A stretch of DNA of 64,000 bases from positions 1 through 64,000 of the forward strand of contig JAQCKF010000019.1 in NCBI GenBank assembly GCA_027592275.1. Reading direction: 5' to 3'. Position numbers and translations under genes: made by a program. The stretch's first letter is position 1, and every line of letters begins with the position of its first letter. The notes beneath the pieces were generated by a model, which ran no database searches, was not told where the DNA came from, and saw nothing but the letters and a program-made list of their open reading frames with translations. This DNA comes from Pseudomonadota bacterium (GTDB lineage Bacteria; Pseudomonadota; Gammaproteobacteria; Pseudomonadales; Pseudohongiellaceae). Positions 36,073 to 46,748 of the stretch are shown here, piece by piece.

Positions 36073-37185
36073 ATGAAAATACCAAGCTTCGCTATTTCCA
36101 CCTTCGCTGTTGTTTTGGTACTGTACCTCCTAATCGTCGGGGAGGCATTGCTGCTTCCGCTCGTTATTGCCATTGCTCTATGGTATTTGATTAACACCCT
36201 CGCGGCGGTATTCGCGAAAATCCAAATTGGTGCGTTTCATATCCCTAGTATTGTTTGCCGTCTGGCATCCATATTTACTTTCGTCTTGCTAATCTGGGGC
36301 CTGATAAATTTCTTAAGTGGCCGCGCGGATGATGTGATGCAGGTCATACCCATCTATCAGGAAAATCTCACTGAGCGTTTTCAGAATCTTCCGCTGGTTG
36401 TTGTGTCTGCTTTTCAAGATCAATTGATCACGGATTGGATAGATCTGCCTGCCTACGCGACTTCCGTAGCCTCGTCGTTCGCAGGTATTTTGGCGAGTGG
36501 TGGCCTGATCATGATCTACGTTCTATTTTTGTTCCTGGAGCAGGGTAATGTCGATCAGAAGATTACGGCGCTTTTCAATACTTCTGGGTCTGAAGATGAC
36601 GTTCGTAAGATTATCAGCAGGATACGTAACGACATTCAAAAATACATCAGCATCAAGATGTTAACCAGTTCCTTGACTGGCTTGCTTAGCTATACTTTTC
36701 TAGGCATCGTGGAAGTCGATTTCGCCGGTGTCTGGGGCCTGCTTATCTTCTTGTTAAATTTTATCCCTACTGTCGGCTCTATAATCGCTACCATCTTTCC
36801 TGCAATGATCGCGCTCGCGCAATCCGATGGTTATACCTTGTTCATTCTAGTTCTGGCAGGCATCGGTGTTCTGCAGATATGTATCGGCAATATTCTCGAG
36901 CCACGGCTAATGGGGAATTCGTTTAACCTCAGCCCGATCGTGATTCTGCTCAATCTGGGATTGTGGCAGTACATTTGGGGCATTCCCGGTATGTTTCTGT
37001 GCGTTCCTTTCCTAATAATCCTAACGATTATTCTTAGCCACTTTCCGCGAACCCGGCCAATCGCGATTATTCTTTCCAGTGATGGCAGGTTGCGCGTTCC
37101 CGAAGACGCAGTGTTCGAGCAATTCAATATGGGTCCCAGCGGCGCCGGCCTATTGCCTCCTAGTCAGGATAGCGACAAAGACTGA
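36073..37185 (+). CDS. AI-2E family (PerM/TqsA-like) membrane transporter
   Basis: A 370-residue inner-membrane protein with about seven or eight helices. The family signature is NFIPTVGSIIATIFP followed by GNILEPRLMGNSFNLSPIVILLNLGLW. Members include TqsA (autoinducer-2 export) and transporters of other small molecules or ions; the substrate here is unknown. The C-terminal tail (VPEDAVFEQFNMGPSG...) is cytosolic. AAGGA lies about 12 nt before ATG 36073. It stands alone between the kinase operon and alaS. Confidence 0.9.
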   Translation: MKIPSFAISTFAVVLVLYLLIVGEALLLPLVIAIALWYLINTLAAVFAKIQIGAFHIPSIVCRLASIFTFVLLIWGLINFLSGRADDVMQVIPIYQENLTERFQNLPLVVVSAFQDQLITDWIDLPAYATSVASSFAGILASGGLIMIYVLFLFLEQGNVDQKITALFNTSGSEDDVRKIISRIRNDIQKYISIKMLTSSLTGLLSYTFLGIVEVDFAGVWGLLIFLLNFIPTVGSIIATIFPAMIALAQSDGYTLFILVLAGIGVLQICIGNILEPRLMGNSFNLSPIVILLNLGLWQYIWGIPGMFLCVPFLIILTIILSHFPRTRPIAIILSSDGRLRVPEDAVFEQFNMGPSGAGLLPPSQDSDKD

Positions 37186-37345
37186 GTTCTAACGCGGCTC
37201 CAAAACACCTGCTACTGTTAAAAAACCCTGCAATATCCGCGTATTACGCGCTATAATCCTCTGCTTTTTTAACCTTAGCTTGCCTCTAGTGGGGCCCGGC
37301 CCGAAATTCAGATTCAACTATTAGATTTAACTATGAGATTCTTTG

Positions 37346-39943
37346 ATGACTAGTGCAGAGATTAGACAGAAGTTTTTGGACTTTTTCGCCAGCAGGGGAC
37401 ACCAAATTGTTCCTAGCAGCTCTCTCGTGCCTGGCAATGATCCAACACTGCTGTTTACCAATGCAGGGATGGTGCAATTTAAGGACACTTTCCTCGGTGA
37501 TGAGCAGCGTGACTACAATCGTGCGACTAGTTCGCAGCGCTGCGTCCGTGCAGGAGGCAAGCACAATGACTTGGAGAACGTGGGCTATACCGCTAGGCAT
37601 CATACTTTTTTCGAGATGCTGGGAAATTTTTCCTTCGGTGACTACTTCAAACGAGACGCCGTTAAATATGCTTGGGAATTCCTAACAGTCGAGTTGGGGC
37701 TGCCTGCTGAGAAGCTTTGGATTACTGTATTTGAAGACGATGCCGAGGCGGAAGCAATCTGGCTAGAGGAAATGAAGATAGACCCGAGTCGGTTTTCGCG
37801 TCTAGGTGAGAAAGACAATTTTTGGTCTATGGGCGATACCGGCCCCTGCGGTCCCTGTTCGGAAATATTTTACGACCACGGCGCTGATGTGCCCGGTGGC
37901 CCGCCAGGAAGTCCCGATGAAGATGGCGATCGCTACATAGAGATCTGGAATCTCGTATTTATGCAGTACGAGAGAAAGGCGGATGGTTCTATGACCCCTC
38001 TACCCAAGCCTTCTGTAGACACGGGAGCGGGTCTCGAACGCGTAGCCGCGGTTATGCAGAATGTGCACAGCAACTACGAGATCGATCTGTTTCAGGATTT
38101 GCTAAAAGCGATCTCTAGAATCACTGGCGTGGATGACCTCAACAATAATTCTCTAATGGTTATAGCAGACCATATACGCTCATGTTCATTCTTGATTGTG
38201 GATGGCATTCTTCCTTCAAACGAGGGAAGAGGTTATGTGCTGCGCAGAATCATTCGACGTGCTGTCCGACACGGCTACCAGCTCGGCGTGAAGGATGTCT
38301 TTTTCTATAAGATCGTTGCTGCTCTGGTTGAAGTCATGGGAGAGGCCTACCCCGAACTTGCGCAGAAGCAGCAGATTGTCGAGAAGGCTCTGAAAGCAGA
38401 GGAAGAACAATTTGCCCGCACCTTAGAAAATGGCATGTCCATCCTAGAGAAGGCGGTAGCGGAATTAGATGGAAAAACCATTCCCGGCGAGACAGTATTT
38501 CGCCTTTACGATACCTATGGTTTTCCTGTAGATCTTACAGCGGATGTCGCACGAGAACACGATCTATCACTGGATATGGATGGCTTCGAGGCGGCCATGT
38601 TAGTGCAGAAAGAGCAAGCCCGCGCGGCGAGTAATTTTGGCTCGGTTGCGAAGCTTGAGATTGCCAGCGGTGAGGCTACTGATTTCGTTGGGTATGAAAA
38701 ATTGCAGGGCACATCGAAGCTGCTAGCCATTTTCGCCGATTCGAAAGAGATAGAGAGCGCGAGTGAAGGCGATGAGGTGTTATTGCTTCTCGACAGTACT
38801 CCGTTTTATGGAGAGTCGGGTGGCCAGGTTGGCGACACCGGTATGCTCACTAGTGAAAATGCCTCGTTCGAAGTGTTGGATACGCAGAAGCAGGGCGATG
38901 CCTTCGTGCATAGAGGAGTACTGCGCAGCGGAGCACTACGCGTGGGCGAACAACTTTGTGCATCGGTAGCTGCCCGGGCGCGTGCTGCCATCACCTTGAA
39001 TCACAGCGCTACGCATCTGATGAACGCGGCGCTAAGAAACGTACTTGGCGAACATGTTCTGCAGAAGGGCTCGCTCGTTGATGCCGATAGGCTGCGCTTC
39101 GATTTCTCGCATACCGCACCGGTATCGAATGAAGAGTTGAGAAGCATTGAGAATCAAGTTAACGAAGAGATATTGAAAAACTCATCGGTGGGTAAGGAAG
39201 TTCTGCCTATCGAGAAGGCACAAGAGAAGGGCGCGCTGGCACTATTTGGCGAGAAGTACGGTGATGAAGTACGCGTCGTCACCATGGGTGGAGACTATTC
39301 GGTTGAATTCTGTGGCGGCACGCATGTTCAGCGTACCGGTGATATTGGTTTGTTCAAAATCGTTTCTGAGACAGGCATCTCCTCCGGGATACGCCGCGTA
39401 GAGGCTGTTACCGGCAGAGGCGCATTAGCGCTCATCGAGAGAGAAGAGCAGACATTGAGAAAGGTTTGTGAAATTGTAAAGTCGAATAGTGACGACGTGC
39501 TAGACAAGGTCCAGCAGCTTGCGAATAATACTAAGGCCTTGGAGAAACAACTGCAGCAATTGAAGTCGAAGATGGCATCGAGCGCAGGTAGTGACCTTGC
39601 TTCTCAGGCAGAAGAAATCGCCGGCGTTAAGGTGCTAGTCGCTGTGGTAGAGGGCTTCAACTCGAAGACACTGCGTGACACGGCAGACCAATTAAAGAAC
39701 AAGCTGGGCAGCGCTGTTGTTGTCTTGATGTCCGGGGCTGAAGGCAAGGTGAGTATCGTTGCTGGCGTTAGCAAAGACCTAGTAGGCAAAGTAAAAGCTG
39801 GCGACTTGGCGAACATGGTTGCCATTCAGGTTGGTGGCAAGGGCGGAGGTCGTCCTGACATGGCTATGGCTGGCGGTAGTGATATTTCGGCTATACCGGC
39901 GGCGGCGGCGAGCGTTAAACCTTGGTTAGAAGAACGATTGTAG
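37346..39943 (+). CDS. alaS: Alanyl-tRNA synthetase
   Basis: An 865-residue class II synthetase. The aminoacylation core has [34 protein letters not shown] and [17 protein letters not shown]. The editing domain zinc site is complete: His553 and His557 in HSATHLMN, Cys656 and His660 in CGGTHV. The C-terminal DHHA1/C-Ala domain ends [18 protein letters not shown] 37346 is used; a TTG one codon earlier is possible. alaS-lysC-csrA is the standard order in pseudomonads. Confidence 0.98.
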   Translation: MTSAEIRQKFLDFFASRGHQIVPSSSLVPGNDPTLLFTNAGMVQFKDTFLGDEQRDYNRATSSQRCVRAGGKHNDLENVGYTARHHTFFEMLGNFSFGDYFKRDAVKYAWEFLTVELGLPAEKLWITVFEDDAEAEAIWLEEMKIDPSRFSRLGEKDNFWSMGDTGPCGPCSEIFYDHGADVPGGPPGSPDEDGDRYIEIWNLVFMQYERKADGSMTPLPKPSVDTGAGLERVAAVMQNVHSNYEIDLFQDLLKAISRITGVDDLNNNSLMVIADHIRSCSFLIVDGILPSNEGRGYVLRRIIRRAVRHGYQLGVKDVFFYKIVAALVEVMGEAYPELAQKQQIVEKALKAEEEQFARTLENGMSILEKAVAELDGKTIPGETVFRLYDTYGFPVDLTADVAREHDLSLDMDGFEAAMLVQKEQARAASNFGSVAKLEIASGEATDFVGYEKLQGTSKLLAIFADSKEIESASEGDEVLLLLDSTPFYGESGGQVGDTGMLTSENASFEVLDTQKQGDAFVHRGVLRSGALRVGEQLCASVAARARAAITLNHSATHLMNAALRNVLGEHVLQKGSLVDADRLRFDFSHTAPVSNEELRSIENQVNEEILKNSSVGKEVLPIEKAQEKGALALFGEKYGDEVRVVTMGGDYSVEFCGGTHVQRTGDIGLFKIVSETGISSGIRRVEAVTGRGALALIEREEQTLRKVCEIVKSNSDDVLDKVQQLANNTKALEKQLQQLKSKMASSAGSDLASQAEEIAGVKVLVAVVEGFNSKTLRDTADQLKNKLGSAVVVLMSGAEGKVSIVAGVSKDLVGKVKAGDLANMVAIQVGGKGGGRPDMAMAGGSDISAIPAAAASVKPWLEERL

Positions 39944-40010
39944 GTCCGCGCGCTGGGTGCTTTAGCCTCGTGTTTGGAAGAGTATGGGAAAGGAATTGGA
40001 ATAGTTTGTT

Positions 40011-41255
40011 ATGGCGTTGATTGTTCAAAAATTTGGCGGTACATCCGTAGGCACTATCGAGCGAATCGAAGCAGTGGCCGATAAGATCGTTGGCTTTCGC
40101 GAACGTGGCGACGATATAGTGGTCGTTGTTTCGGCAATGAGCGGAGAAACCAATCGCTTAATTGCGCTGGCTAAAGACATCATGGACTATCCGACTCCGC
40201 GAGAGATGGATGTACTGCTGTCTACCGGAGAGCAGGTTACTATTGCCCTGTTGAGCATGGCGCTGGAAAAGCGCGGGTGTGGCGCGCGTTCATTTACTGG
40301 CGCTCAGGTGAAAATATTGACCTGCAATACACATATGAAGGCTAGGATTCGCGAGATAGACGGTACGCGTATTCATGCACAGTTAGAGCAGGGAAATGTT
40401 GTCGTAGTTGCCGGATTTCAGGGCACGGATGACCACGGCAATATTACAACACTCGGTCGAGGTGGCTCAGACACCACCGCAGTAGCCCTGGCTGCAGCTT
40501 TGGAAGCGGACGAGTGTCAGATATATACGGACGTAAAGGGCGTTTACACGACTGATCCTAGGGTTGTGGAAGATGCTAGGTTACTTACTAGTATTACTTT
40601 CGAAGAGATGTTGGAACTCGCAAGCCTGGGTGCCAAGGTCCTGCAAATTCGCGCAGTTGAATTTGCCGGAAAATATAAGGTGCCGCTACGAGTGTTATCA
40701 AGTTTTGAAGAGGGTCCAGGTACCCTGATTAGTTTAGAGGGAGACGAGAAAATGGAAGACCCCACTATTGCGGGAATCGCTTTTGAGCGAGATGAAGCGA
40801 AGCTCACTATTGCAGGAGTTCCCGATGTGCCGGGTGTGGCCTATCAAGTAATCGGCCCAATCAGTGCTGCTGGCATCGAAGTCGATGTGATTGTGCAGAA
40901 CGCGGCGGAAGATGGAACGAACGATATAACATTTACTGTTAAACGCGGTGAATGCGATAGAGCCAAGAAAATTCTCGACGATTTGAAGGCCTCACTGAAA
41001 GCACGTGAAGTGCTGGTTGACCGAAAAGTTGGCAAGGTGTCGGTAGTTGGCGTGGGCATGCGTTCACATGCGGGAATTGCCAGCAAGATGTTTAAGGCCT
41101 TGGCAGATGAGAGCATCAATATTCAAATTATTACGACTTCAGAGATAAAAATCTCTGTGGTAATAGAGGAGAAATATCTGGAGTTGGCTGTCCGCGCCCT
41201 ACATAGCGCCTTCGAGCTTGGCGATCCCGACTACGACAAGAGCAGCGACTCATAG
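40011..41255 (+). CDS. lysC: Aspartate kinase (monofunctional, lysine/threonine-sensitive type)
   Basis: A 414-residue enzyme making aspartyl phosphate for lysine, threonine and methionine. The kinase domain starts VQKFGGTSVG, with VVSAMSGETNRLI, TLGRGGSDTTAVALA and YTDVKGVYTTDPR. Two ACT domains follow (ITIAGVPDVPGVAYQVIGPI; VSVVGVGMRSHAGIASKMFKAL), so feedback control by end products is expected. No homoserine dehydrogenase is fused. It follows alaS by 67 nt. Confidence 0.97.
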   Translation: MALIVQKFGGTSVGTIERIEAVADKIVGFRERGDDIVVVVSAMSGETNRLIALAKDIMDYPTPREMDVLLSTGEQVTIALLSMALEKRGCGARSFTGAQVKILTCNTHMKARIREIDGTRIHAQLEQGNVVVVAGFQGTDDHGNITTLGRGGSDTTAVALAAALEADECQIYTDVKGVYTTDPRVVEDARLLTSITFEEMLELASLGAKVLQIRAVEFAGKYKVPLRVLSSFEEGPGTLISLEGDEKMEDPTIAGIAFERDEAKLTIAGVPDVPGVAYQVIGPISAAGIEVDVIVQNAAEDGTNDITFTVKRGECDRAKKILDDLKASLKAREVLVDRKVGKVSVVGVGMRSHAGIASKMFKALADESINIQIITTSEIKISVVIEEKYLELAVRALHSAFELGDPDYDKSSDS

Positions 41256-41547
41256 TACTGAATCCTACTAGCTAGCAAATTCTGCTGAATTAGTTGGCAT
41301 GCACCTCGTTAAGGCAGATACTAGTAGTTAATGGCGCCTTGCCCCACTAAAGAAAGGGGTTTCTGGCAATGGCTCGATGTGCCTCTCGCCACTTGATGGA
41401 TGGAAAAGAGACCTTGATCAAAGCCTCATGAACTAAATCGCGATATTCTATTGTTATGGGATATGGCAGTTAGGCAGTTTTATTGATTAACAGCACTGCA
41501 GTAGTAACTACACAAAACACAAAGGATTGAGTTAAAGGAGGATTACA
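41256..41547 (+). promoter_or_regulatory. csrA upstream region
   Basis: This 292-nt gap contains a CCCC...GGGG hairpin (about 41342-41359, CCCCACTAAAGAAAGGGGTTTCT) that may end lysC transcription, and a strong ribosome site AAAGGAGG at 41534-41541. The ribosome site contains GGA and could be a CsrA target for autoregulation, as in other bacteria. I found no tRNA gene here. Confidence 0.45.
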
Positions 41548-41763
41548 ATGTTAATACTGACCCGCCGCATAGGCGAAACATTGATGATCGGAGACGAAGT
41601 CACGGTGACCGTCTTGGGAGTAAAGGGAAATCAGGTAAGGATTGGAGTGAACGCTCCAAAAGAAGTATCGGTGCATCGCGAAGAGATTTATCAGCGCATC
41701 CAGAAAGAGAAAGATGGGGTTGATGATGCTGGTGGTGATGGCGAAGAGGGGAGTGAGGAGTAG
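41548..41763 (+). CDS. csrA: Carbon storage regulator CsrA/RsmA
   Basis: A 71-residue dimeric RNA-binding protein that binds GGA motifs in mRNA leaders. [48 protein letters not shown] is the canonical core, including Leu4/Arg6 and VHREEI with the essential Arg44. The tail after residue 56 is unusually acidic and Gly-rich ([16 protein letters not shown]). The ribosome site AAAGGAGG is strong. A terminator follows at 41801. In Pseudomonas a tRNA-Ser gene often follows rsmA; none is present here. Confidence 0.97.
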   Translation: MLILTRRIGETLMIGDEVTVTVLGVKGNQVRIGVNAPKEVSVHREEIYQRIQKEKDGVDDAGGDGEEGSEE

Positions 41764-41800
41764 TTGTTTTCGTCTCACCAGGCCAATCGAAGAATTTTAG

Positions 41801-41825
41801 AAACCAGCGAGAGCTGGTTTTTTTT
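41801..41825 (+). terminator. Rho-independent terminator after csrA
   Basis: AAACCAGC (41801-41808), loop GAGA and GCTGGTTT (41813-41820) form an 8-bp stem that runs into eight T residues. It lies 37 nt after the csrA stop. Confidence 0.93.
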
Positions 41826-41869
41826 GGAAGCGAATTGGGCCAGTAATAGTGTCGAATTAGTGTCTTCGA

Positions 41870-43804
41870 CTAAATAAAACTCATGACTTCTTCTATTGCA
41901 CGATGCGCTTCTAGGATTGCCGCATCAGTATGTGGGCTTGCAGCAGCATCCGCGTTGGCAATAGTTATTTGTCCATAGGGCTGTCTGCCAACCACGCAGG
42001 GGCGCTCGTCGGATGAAGTAAATACCCAGTCCCAGGGTTCATCAAGTGTGTTGTAGGTATAAGAATATCCATGGGGCCAACGATTTACTGCAATGCCGAA
42101 AATATCTCGCCCCGGGTCGAAGCCACCACCACCCAATACCCGACCGAGTTGGTCACGAATACTGCGCTCATAAAACTCGAAGCTTGTGTTGAGCAGCTCC
42201 CGTCTACCCTCTATTAGCTGTTCCTTTTTAGGTAATCCTGGGGCTGCAGGATAGCGAGCCAGACTCAATATTATCGGCTCATCGGGGGATTCTGCATGAC
42301 GTAAATCTCCCAAACTTACAGCCTCATCTAATAACACTCTGTAGTGATACATCGAAGGCGTATAGATTCGATTAATACCCAACTTCTCAAATGCCTTCCA
42401 ATTTCTAATACCAACACTAGTGTAAATCAATGGACCCTTTGTACCATAGGCCAAAGCTTCTTTCTGTTGGGTAGGCAATTCTGGAACTAGATGAGGAATA
42501 ACGGTATTCCAACAAGCCATCACGCAGGCTTTGCCACGGACTTTATGAGTGAGGCCGTTATTTACATAGTTCACTTCAACTGACCGGTTTGCTCCGCTGC
42601 CTTGATGACGCACGTGCACCACAGTGCTATTAAGTCTGATACGGGAGGATTGATTGCTCTTATCTAACAAGCTGTAATCGACTCGTGCTGTACCAACATC
42701 TTCCTGTGTGTGTCCTGGTACGGCATCGGGGATTAGTTTTCGCACCAAAAGTCGGGTTACTGTAGCGTTGCCATCGGGGAAATGAACTGAGATTTCACCC
42801 GGTAGCTGACGGCCATGATGACCCCCGGGTAGATCCGCGAGCATCCCTTCCTCAGATGGATCTAAATCCATGCCAGAAAACCCCGGGTTTCCTGATTGCC
42901 AGGCGAACAACGCCGGCAGAGCGTCAGCACCAACAACGAAACTGCTATTTCCTGAGTCCTTGAAAAACCACATCGCCTGTGGGTCTATGCCAACAGTATT
43001 CAAAAGGAAGTCGGTATAACTAATCTTGCTCAGTCGTTGTTTCTTTTGATCGGATGATAGTCCCGGCATGTAATCCGGAAGTTCTCCACTATAGAGACGA
43101 CGGAGATCATCTTTGGCTATTTCAGACAACGGCGATTCATTGAGAAAATCTTCCGAGTAGCCATAGTCCTCTCGTTTCACTAATTTGTCGCTGCCCCAGG
43201 TTTCTTTATCAAAAAAATAGGACGAGCCCAAGCCCATGCGTCTATACATGGAACGACTCTCTGCGGTGTCGCTGAGAAAACGATCAAGGTCGACACCGAT
43301 ATCTTTTAGTAGCTTCAAGGACGGTGCGTTATAACGTTCGGGAGATTCTATATTGAGTGTGCCTCCATTCAACGCCATCATTCGACCGTTGTAGTCAAAT
43401 TCATTGCGTTTAGCATGGCCGCCAAAATCATCATGGTTGTCGAGGATTAGTACGCGAGCATCAGTTCCAGCTTGTTCGAGGAAAAAATGCGCTGCAGATA
43501 AACCGCTGATGCCGCCGCCGACGATAACCAAGTCGTATTCTTCGCCAGTATCACGGGCCAAGGATAGATCCCAGCCGCGCTGGTCGCGCATCTGATGCCC
43601 CACTTCCCACGAGCCATCATGACTGCCGCGCAAACCAAGCTGCGAAGGCGGATAGTAGTCAGCAGATGATGAAGACTGTGCCGAGGAGCCCGTAAGTCCG
43701 GGCATCAGGAGCGCTCCACCTAGGGGCGCTGCAAAACCATTAATGAAATTCCGCCGACTTATCGGTTGATTCATTCCAAGGTCTTTGTCATAGGGTTTTG
43801 TCAT
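41870..43804 (-). CDS. Tat-exported FAD-dependent amine oxidase, spermidine-dehydrogenase-like
   Basis: A 644-residue flavoprotein. The N-terminus has a twin-arginine signal (SRRNFINGF with a hydrophobic APLGGALLMPGLTGSSA stretch), so it is folded in the cytoplasm and exported. The FAD-binding motif is YDLVIVGGGISGLSAAHFF followed by ILDNHDDFGGHAKRNEF. A C-terminal FAD segment (YGQITIANADAAASPHTDAAILEAHRAI) closes the domain. The layout resembles periplasmic spermidine dehydrogenase of Pseudomonas; the true substrate is not shown. ATG 43774 is an alternative start that shortens the n-region. It is divergent from the monooxygenase gene (210-nt gap). Confidence 0.82.
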   Translation of the reverse strand: MTKPYDKDLGMNQPISRRNFINGFAAPLGGALLMPGLTGSSAQSSSSADYYPPSQLGLRGSHDGSWEVGHQMRDQRGWDLSLARDTGEEYDLVIVGGGISGLSAAHFFLEQAGTDARVLILDNHDDFGGHAKRNEFDYNGRMMALNGGTLNIESPERYNAPSLKLLKDIGVDLDRFLSDTAESRSMYRRMGLGSSYFFDKETWGSDKLVKREDYGYSEDFLNESPLSEIAKDDLRRLYSGELPDYMPGLSSDQKKQRLSKISYTDFLLNTVGIDPQAMWFFKDSGNSSFVVGADALPALFAWQSGNPGFSGMDLDPSEEGMLADLPGGHHGRQLPGEISVHFPDGNATVTRLLVRKLIPDAVPGHTQEDVGTARVDYSLLDKSNQSSRIRLNSTVVHVRHQGSGANRSVEVNYVNNGLTHKVRGKACVMACWNTVIPHLVPELPTQQKEALAYGTKGPLIYTSVGIRNWKAFEKLGINRIYTPSMYHYRVLLDEAVSLGDLRHAESPDEPIILSLARYPAAPGLPKKEQLIEGRRELLNTSFEFYERSIRDQLGRVLGGGGFDPGRDIFGIAVNRWPHGYSYTYNTLDEPWDWVFTSSDERPCVVGRQPYGQITIANADAAASPHTDAAILEAHRAIEEVMSFI

Positions 43805-44014
43805 GGGCCGCCACTGTTTGAAGCTGTATTATTTATTTGAAGTCTGTGTGACTATAAGCTCTTAGGGGGCTTCTGACAATTCAGTTTGAGGCTCAGGTAA
43901 CTGCTCTGGAATTACGCTGAGTCACTCTAAAATTGCGTATGTTGTTAAGAATAGAGAAGAGACAGTTTAGAGCGCGTTAGGTAAGTTAAGTTAGTAGTAT
44001 CGGATAAAAATCAA

Positions 44015-45598
44015 ATGCAGAAGTTCGATGTTGTAGTTGTTGGCGCAGGTTTCGCTGGCATGTATGCCTTGCACAAGCTTAGAGAGCTAGGGTTTACCGT
44101 TAAAGTAGTTGAAGCCGGCGATGGTGTGGGCGGAACTTGGTTTTGGAATCGTTACCCAGGCGCGAGATGTGACGTTCACAGCTTGGAGTATTCCTATCAA
44201 TTTTCCGAAGAATTGCAGCAGGAATGGAGCTGGTCAGAAAAGTATGCGCCGCAACCAGAAATATTGGAATACGCCAATCACGTTGCTGATCGATTCGATT
44301 TGCGCAGAGACATCCAGTTTAGCACTCGCGTCATCTCAATGGTGCTACAAGAGTCTTCGCGTTGGATACTAACCACACAGAGTGAAGAAGTAATCGAAGC
44401 CCAGTTTTGTGTTATGGCCACGGGCTGTCTCTCCAAATTTAATATTCCAAAATTCGAAGGCATGGAGAACTACACCGGAGAAGTACTCCACACGGGCGAC
44501 TGGCCCAAACACGAAGTAGATTTCGAAGGTAAGGATGTCGGCATCATTGGTACAGGTTCGTCGGCGATTCAAGCGATTCCCCTAATCGCTGAAAAAGCCA
44601 AATCCTTGACTGTTTTCCAGCGTACAGCCAGTTATTCGATTCCTGCACACAACTCGGCGACCGATAAGGAATATGAAGAATCTATAAAAATAGATTACGC
44701 CGAATTTAGAAGAAGTAACTCACTGCGTTATGCGGCGCTTAACAACAACCCCAATCCAGTCTCTGCGCTCGAATTAGAAAGTGATGAACGCCATGCCTAT
44801 TATCAATCACGTTGGAATGACGGTGGCCTTTCATTTCTTGCAAGCTTCAATGACATTGGTAGCAATCTCGAAGCCAATAAAACGGCAGCAACATTTGTTC
44901 ACAGTAAAATACACGAGATTGTAAAAGACCAAGCGGTGGCCGAGCTGTTGTGCCCACAAACCGTACTGGGCTGTAAACGCTTGTGCGTCGACACCAATTA
45001 CTACCGTACCTTCAACCGCGACAACGTCAAGCTGGTAGACATAGGGGAGGCGGGAATCGATAAGATATCCGAGCGGGGAGTTATTGCTAAGGGTGAAGAG
45101 TTTAGTTTTGATACCTTAATCTTCGCTACTGGATTCGATGCAATGACTGGCGCGCTGTTAGACATCGACATACGCGGCAGCAACGGCCTTAGCCTTAGAG
45201 AGAAATGGCAGGATGGGCCAAAGAACTACCTAGGATTAACAATCAGCGGTTTTCCAAACCTATTCACAATTACAGGCCCGGGAAGCCCCTCTGTGCTCGC
45301 CAATATGATTGTAGCCATAGAACAACACGTGGAATGGATCGCGAGTTGCTTCAGTTACCTGCGTGATAACTCGAAGCAGAGAATAGAAGCCGAAGTGACG
45401 GCCGAAGAATCTTGGATAGAGCTGGTCAACGGCATCGCAGAGACCACGATCTATTCTAGTGGCTGCAATTCCTGGTATACCGGCGCCAACATCCCCGGAA
45501 AGCCGAGAATTTTTATGCCCTATTTAGGTTATCCATCGTATGTAGAGAAGTGTGAAAGTGTCGCCGAGCAGGGCTATAGCGGTTTTAAGATTAGTTAA
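44015..45598 (+). CDS. Baeyer-Villiger-type flavin monooxygenase
   Basis: A 527-residue FAD/NADPH monooxygenase. The first Rossmann motif is VVVGAGFAGMYALHKL, then GVGGTWFWNRYPGARCDVHS, typical of class B BVMOs. The fingerprint YTGEVLHTGDWP (153-164) matches FxGxxxHxxxWP with Tyr for Phe. The NADPH Rossmann motif is GIIGTGSSAIQ. The late segment GFPNLFTITGPGSPSVLANM is also conserved. Such enzymes oxidise ketones to esters or lactones, or sulfides; the substrate is unknown. It is divergent from the amine oxidase, and a metallo-beta-lactamase-fold gene follows. Confidence 0.9.
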   Translation: MQKFDVVVVGAGFAGMYALHKLRELGFTVKVVEAGDGVGGTWFWNRYPGARCDVHSLEYSYQFSEELQQEWSWSEKYAPQPEILEYANHVADRFDLRRDIQFSTRVISMVLQESSRWILTTQSEEVIEAQFCVMATGCLSKFNIPKFEGMENYTGEVLHTGDWPKHEVDFEGKDVGIIGTGSSAIQAIPLIAEKAKSLTVFQRTASYSIPAHNSATDKEYEESIKIDYAEFRRSNSLRYAALNNNPNPVSALELESDERHAYYQSRWNDGGLSFLASFNDIGSNLEANKTAATFVHSKIHEIVKDQAVAELLCPQTVLGCKRLCVDTNYYRTFNRDNVKLVDIGEAGIDKISERGVIAKGEEFSFDTLIFATGFDAMTGALLDIDIRGSNGLSLREKWQDGPKNYLGLTISGFPNLFTITGPGSPSVLANMIVAIEQHVEWIASCFSYLRDNSKQRIEAEVTAEESWIELVNGIAETTIYSSGCNSWYTGANIPGKPRIFMPYLGYPSYVEKCESVAEQGYSGFKIS

Positions 45599-45809
45599 AG
45601 CGGCTCTGTAGCTTCTGCTAGAGCGTCCGCTTATGAGGGTGGATCGGACATTTAGTGGGGAGCTGATGCGCTCTGGGCTAATGACCGCTAACGACCCAAA
45701 GCTGACGGATAGGGTTTCTTGGCCACGATCAAAGTACTCCGCTGGCTTTGATCTAACCCAAAATCCGCACGTACGTGGCCCGCCCCCCATATCCATGACA
45801 CAATCAAGC

Positions 45810-46748
45810 ATGAAAACTATTTACGCACTCCTACTGACACTTTGGCTTTTACCAGCAGCCGCCAATCCCACGCAAGCGGTTACGGCCAAGAACTGGATAC
45901 ACGGTTCTCAAAACTGTGAGGAGAGCCATGATCCAGCTATCGATGTATTGGCTGCCGATGCTGACACCTACATACTGCGGCAAAATAAATGTATTCACGT
46001 TGAAGCCCCTTTTATCTATGTATTCTTCGGCCAGCATACGGTATTTATTCAAGATACAGGCGCCACCGAAAGTGCAACTCAATTTCCCATCTATGCTACC
46101 GTCCTGCGGCTGATTAATGAACGGGTCGCTGCCAATAATGGCGATAGGCCAAAAATCCTGGTGACTCATTCCCATGGGCATTCCGATCACACAGCAGGAG
46201 ACGACCAGTTCAGAGATCAGGCCAACGTAGTGCTGGTGGAAAACCAGCTGGACGCGGTAATTGGGTACTTTGATTTCCCCAACTGGCCCATAGGTGAAAC
46301 CGTTATTGATTTGGGTGGCAGGGAATTAACTCTGTTCCCCATACCCGGGCATCAAGAGGCCAGCGTGGCCGTGTACGATACTCAAACTCAATGGATGCTC
46401 ACTGGTGATACCTTCTATCCAGGCAGACTCTATGTACGTGAATGGGACGAGTACAAAACCAGCATCCAGAAGCTTGTGGATTTTACGCGCAAAAAACCAG
46501 TTGCTGCTTTGATGGGAACACACATAGAGATGAGCAACACTCCCGGTGAGGTATTCGATTTTGGATTGGAGTATCAACCCAATGAGGCTGCCTTACCTCT
46601 TACAATAGACGACCTGAATGCGCTAAATGCCGCCTTGATTGAAATTGGCGATGACCCGGAAGAGAGAATCATGGACAAATTCATGATCGCGCCTGTGGGC
46701 GCTGTGCAGAATTTCATAGGGAGAGTGCTTGGTTGGATATTTGGCTGA
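45810..46748 (+). CDS. Secreted metallo-beta-lactamase-fold hydrolase
   Basis: A protein of about 312 residues. ATG 45810 opens a signal peptide (MKTIYALLLTLWLLPAAA). The metal motif HSHGHSDH is complete, followed by PIPGHQEASVAVYD, LTGDTFYPG and a late GTHIEM histidine. These are the five canonical MBL-fold regions, but the subfamily is not a resistance enzyme I can name. The frame extends upstream to 45633, but that part overlaps low-quality intergenic sequence and would bury the signal peptide. ATG 45795 is also possible. Confidence 0.85.
   Translation: MKTIYALLLTLWLLPAAANPTQAVTAKNWIHGSQNCEESHDPAIDVLAADADTYILRQNKCIHVEAPFIYVFFGQHTVFIQDTGATESATQFPIYATVLRLINERVAANNGDRPKILVTHSHGHSDHTAGDDQFRDQANVVLVENQLDAVIGYFDFPNWPIGETVIDLGGRELTLFPIPGHQEASVAVYDTQTQWMLTGDTFYPGRLYVREWDEYKTSIQKLVDFTRKKPVAALMGTHIEMSNTPGEVFDFGLEYQPNEAALPLTIDDLNALNAALIEIGDDPEERIMDKFMIAPVGAVQNFIGRVLGWIFG

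Noticed and set aside
41256-41547. tRNA gene near csrA, as in Pseudomonas
   Set aside because: No cloverleaf, T-loop GTTCRA or anticodon stem could be found here or downstream of csrA.
45633-45809. N-terminal extension of the MBL-fold hydrolase
   Set aside because: It would place 59 non-conserved residues before a clear signal peptide. The DNA is repeat-like intergenic sequence.
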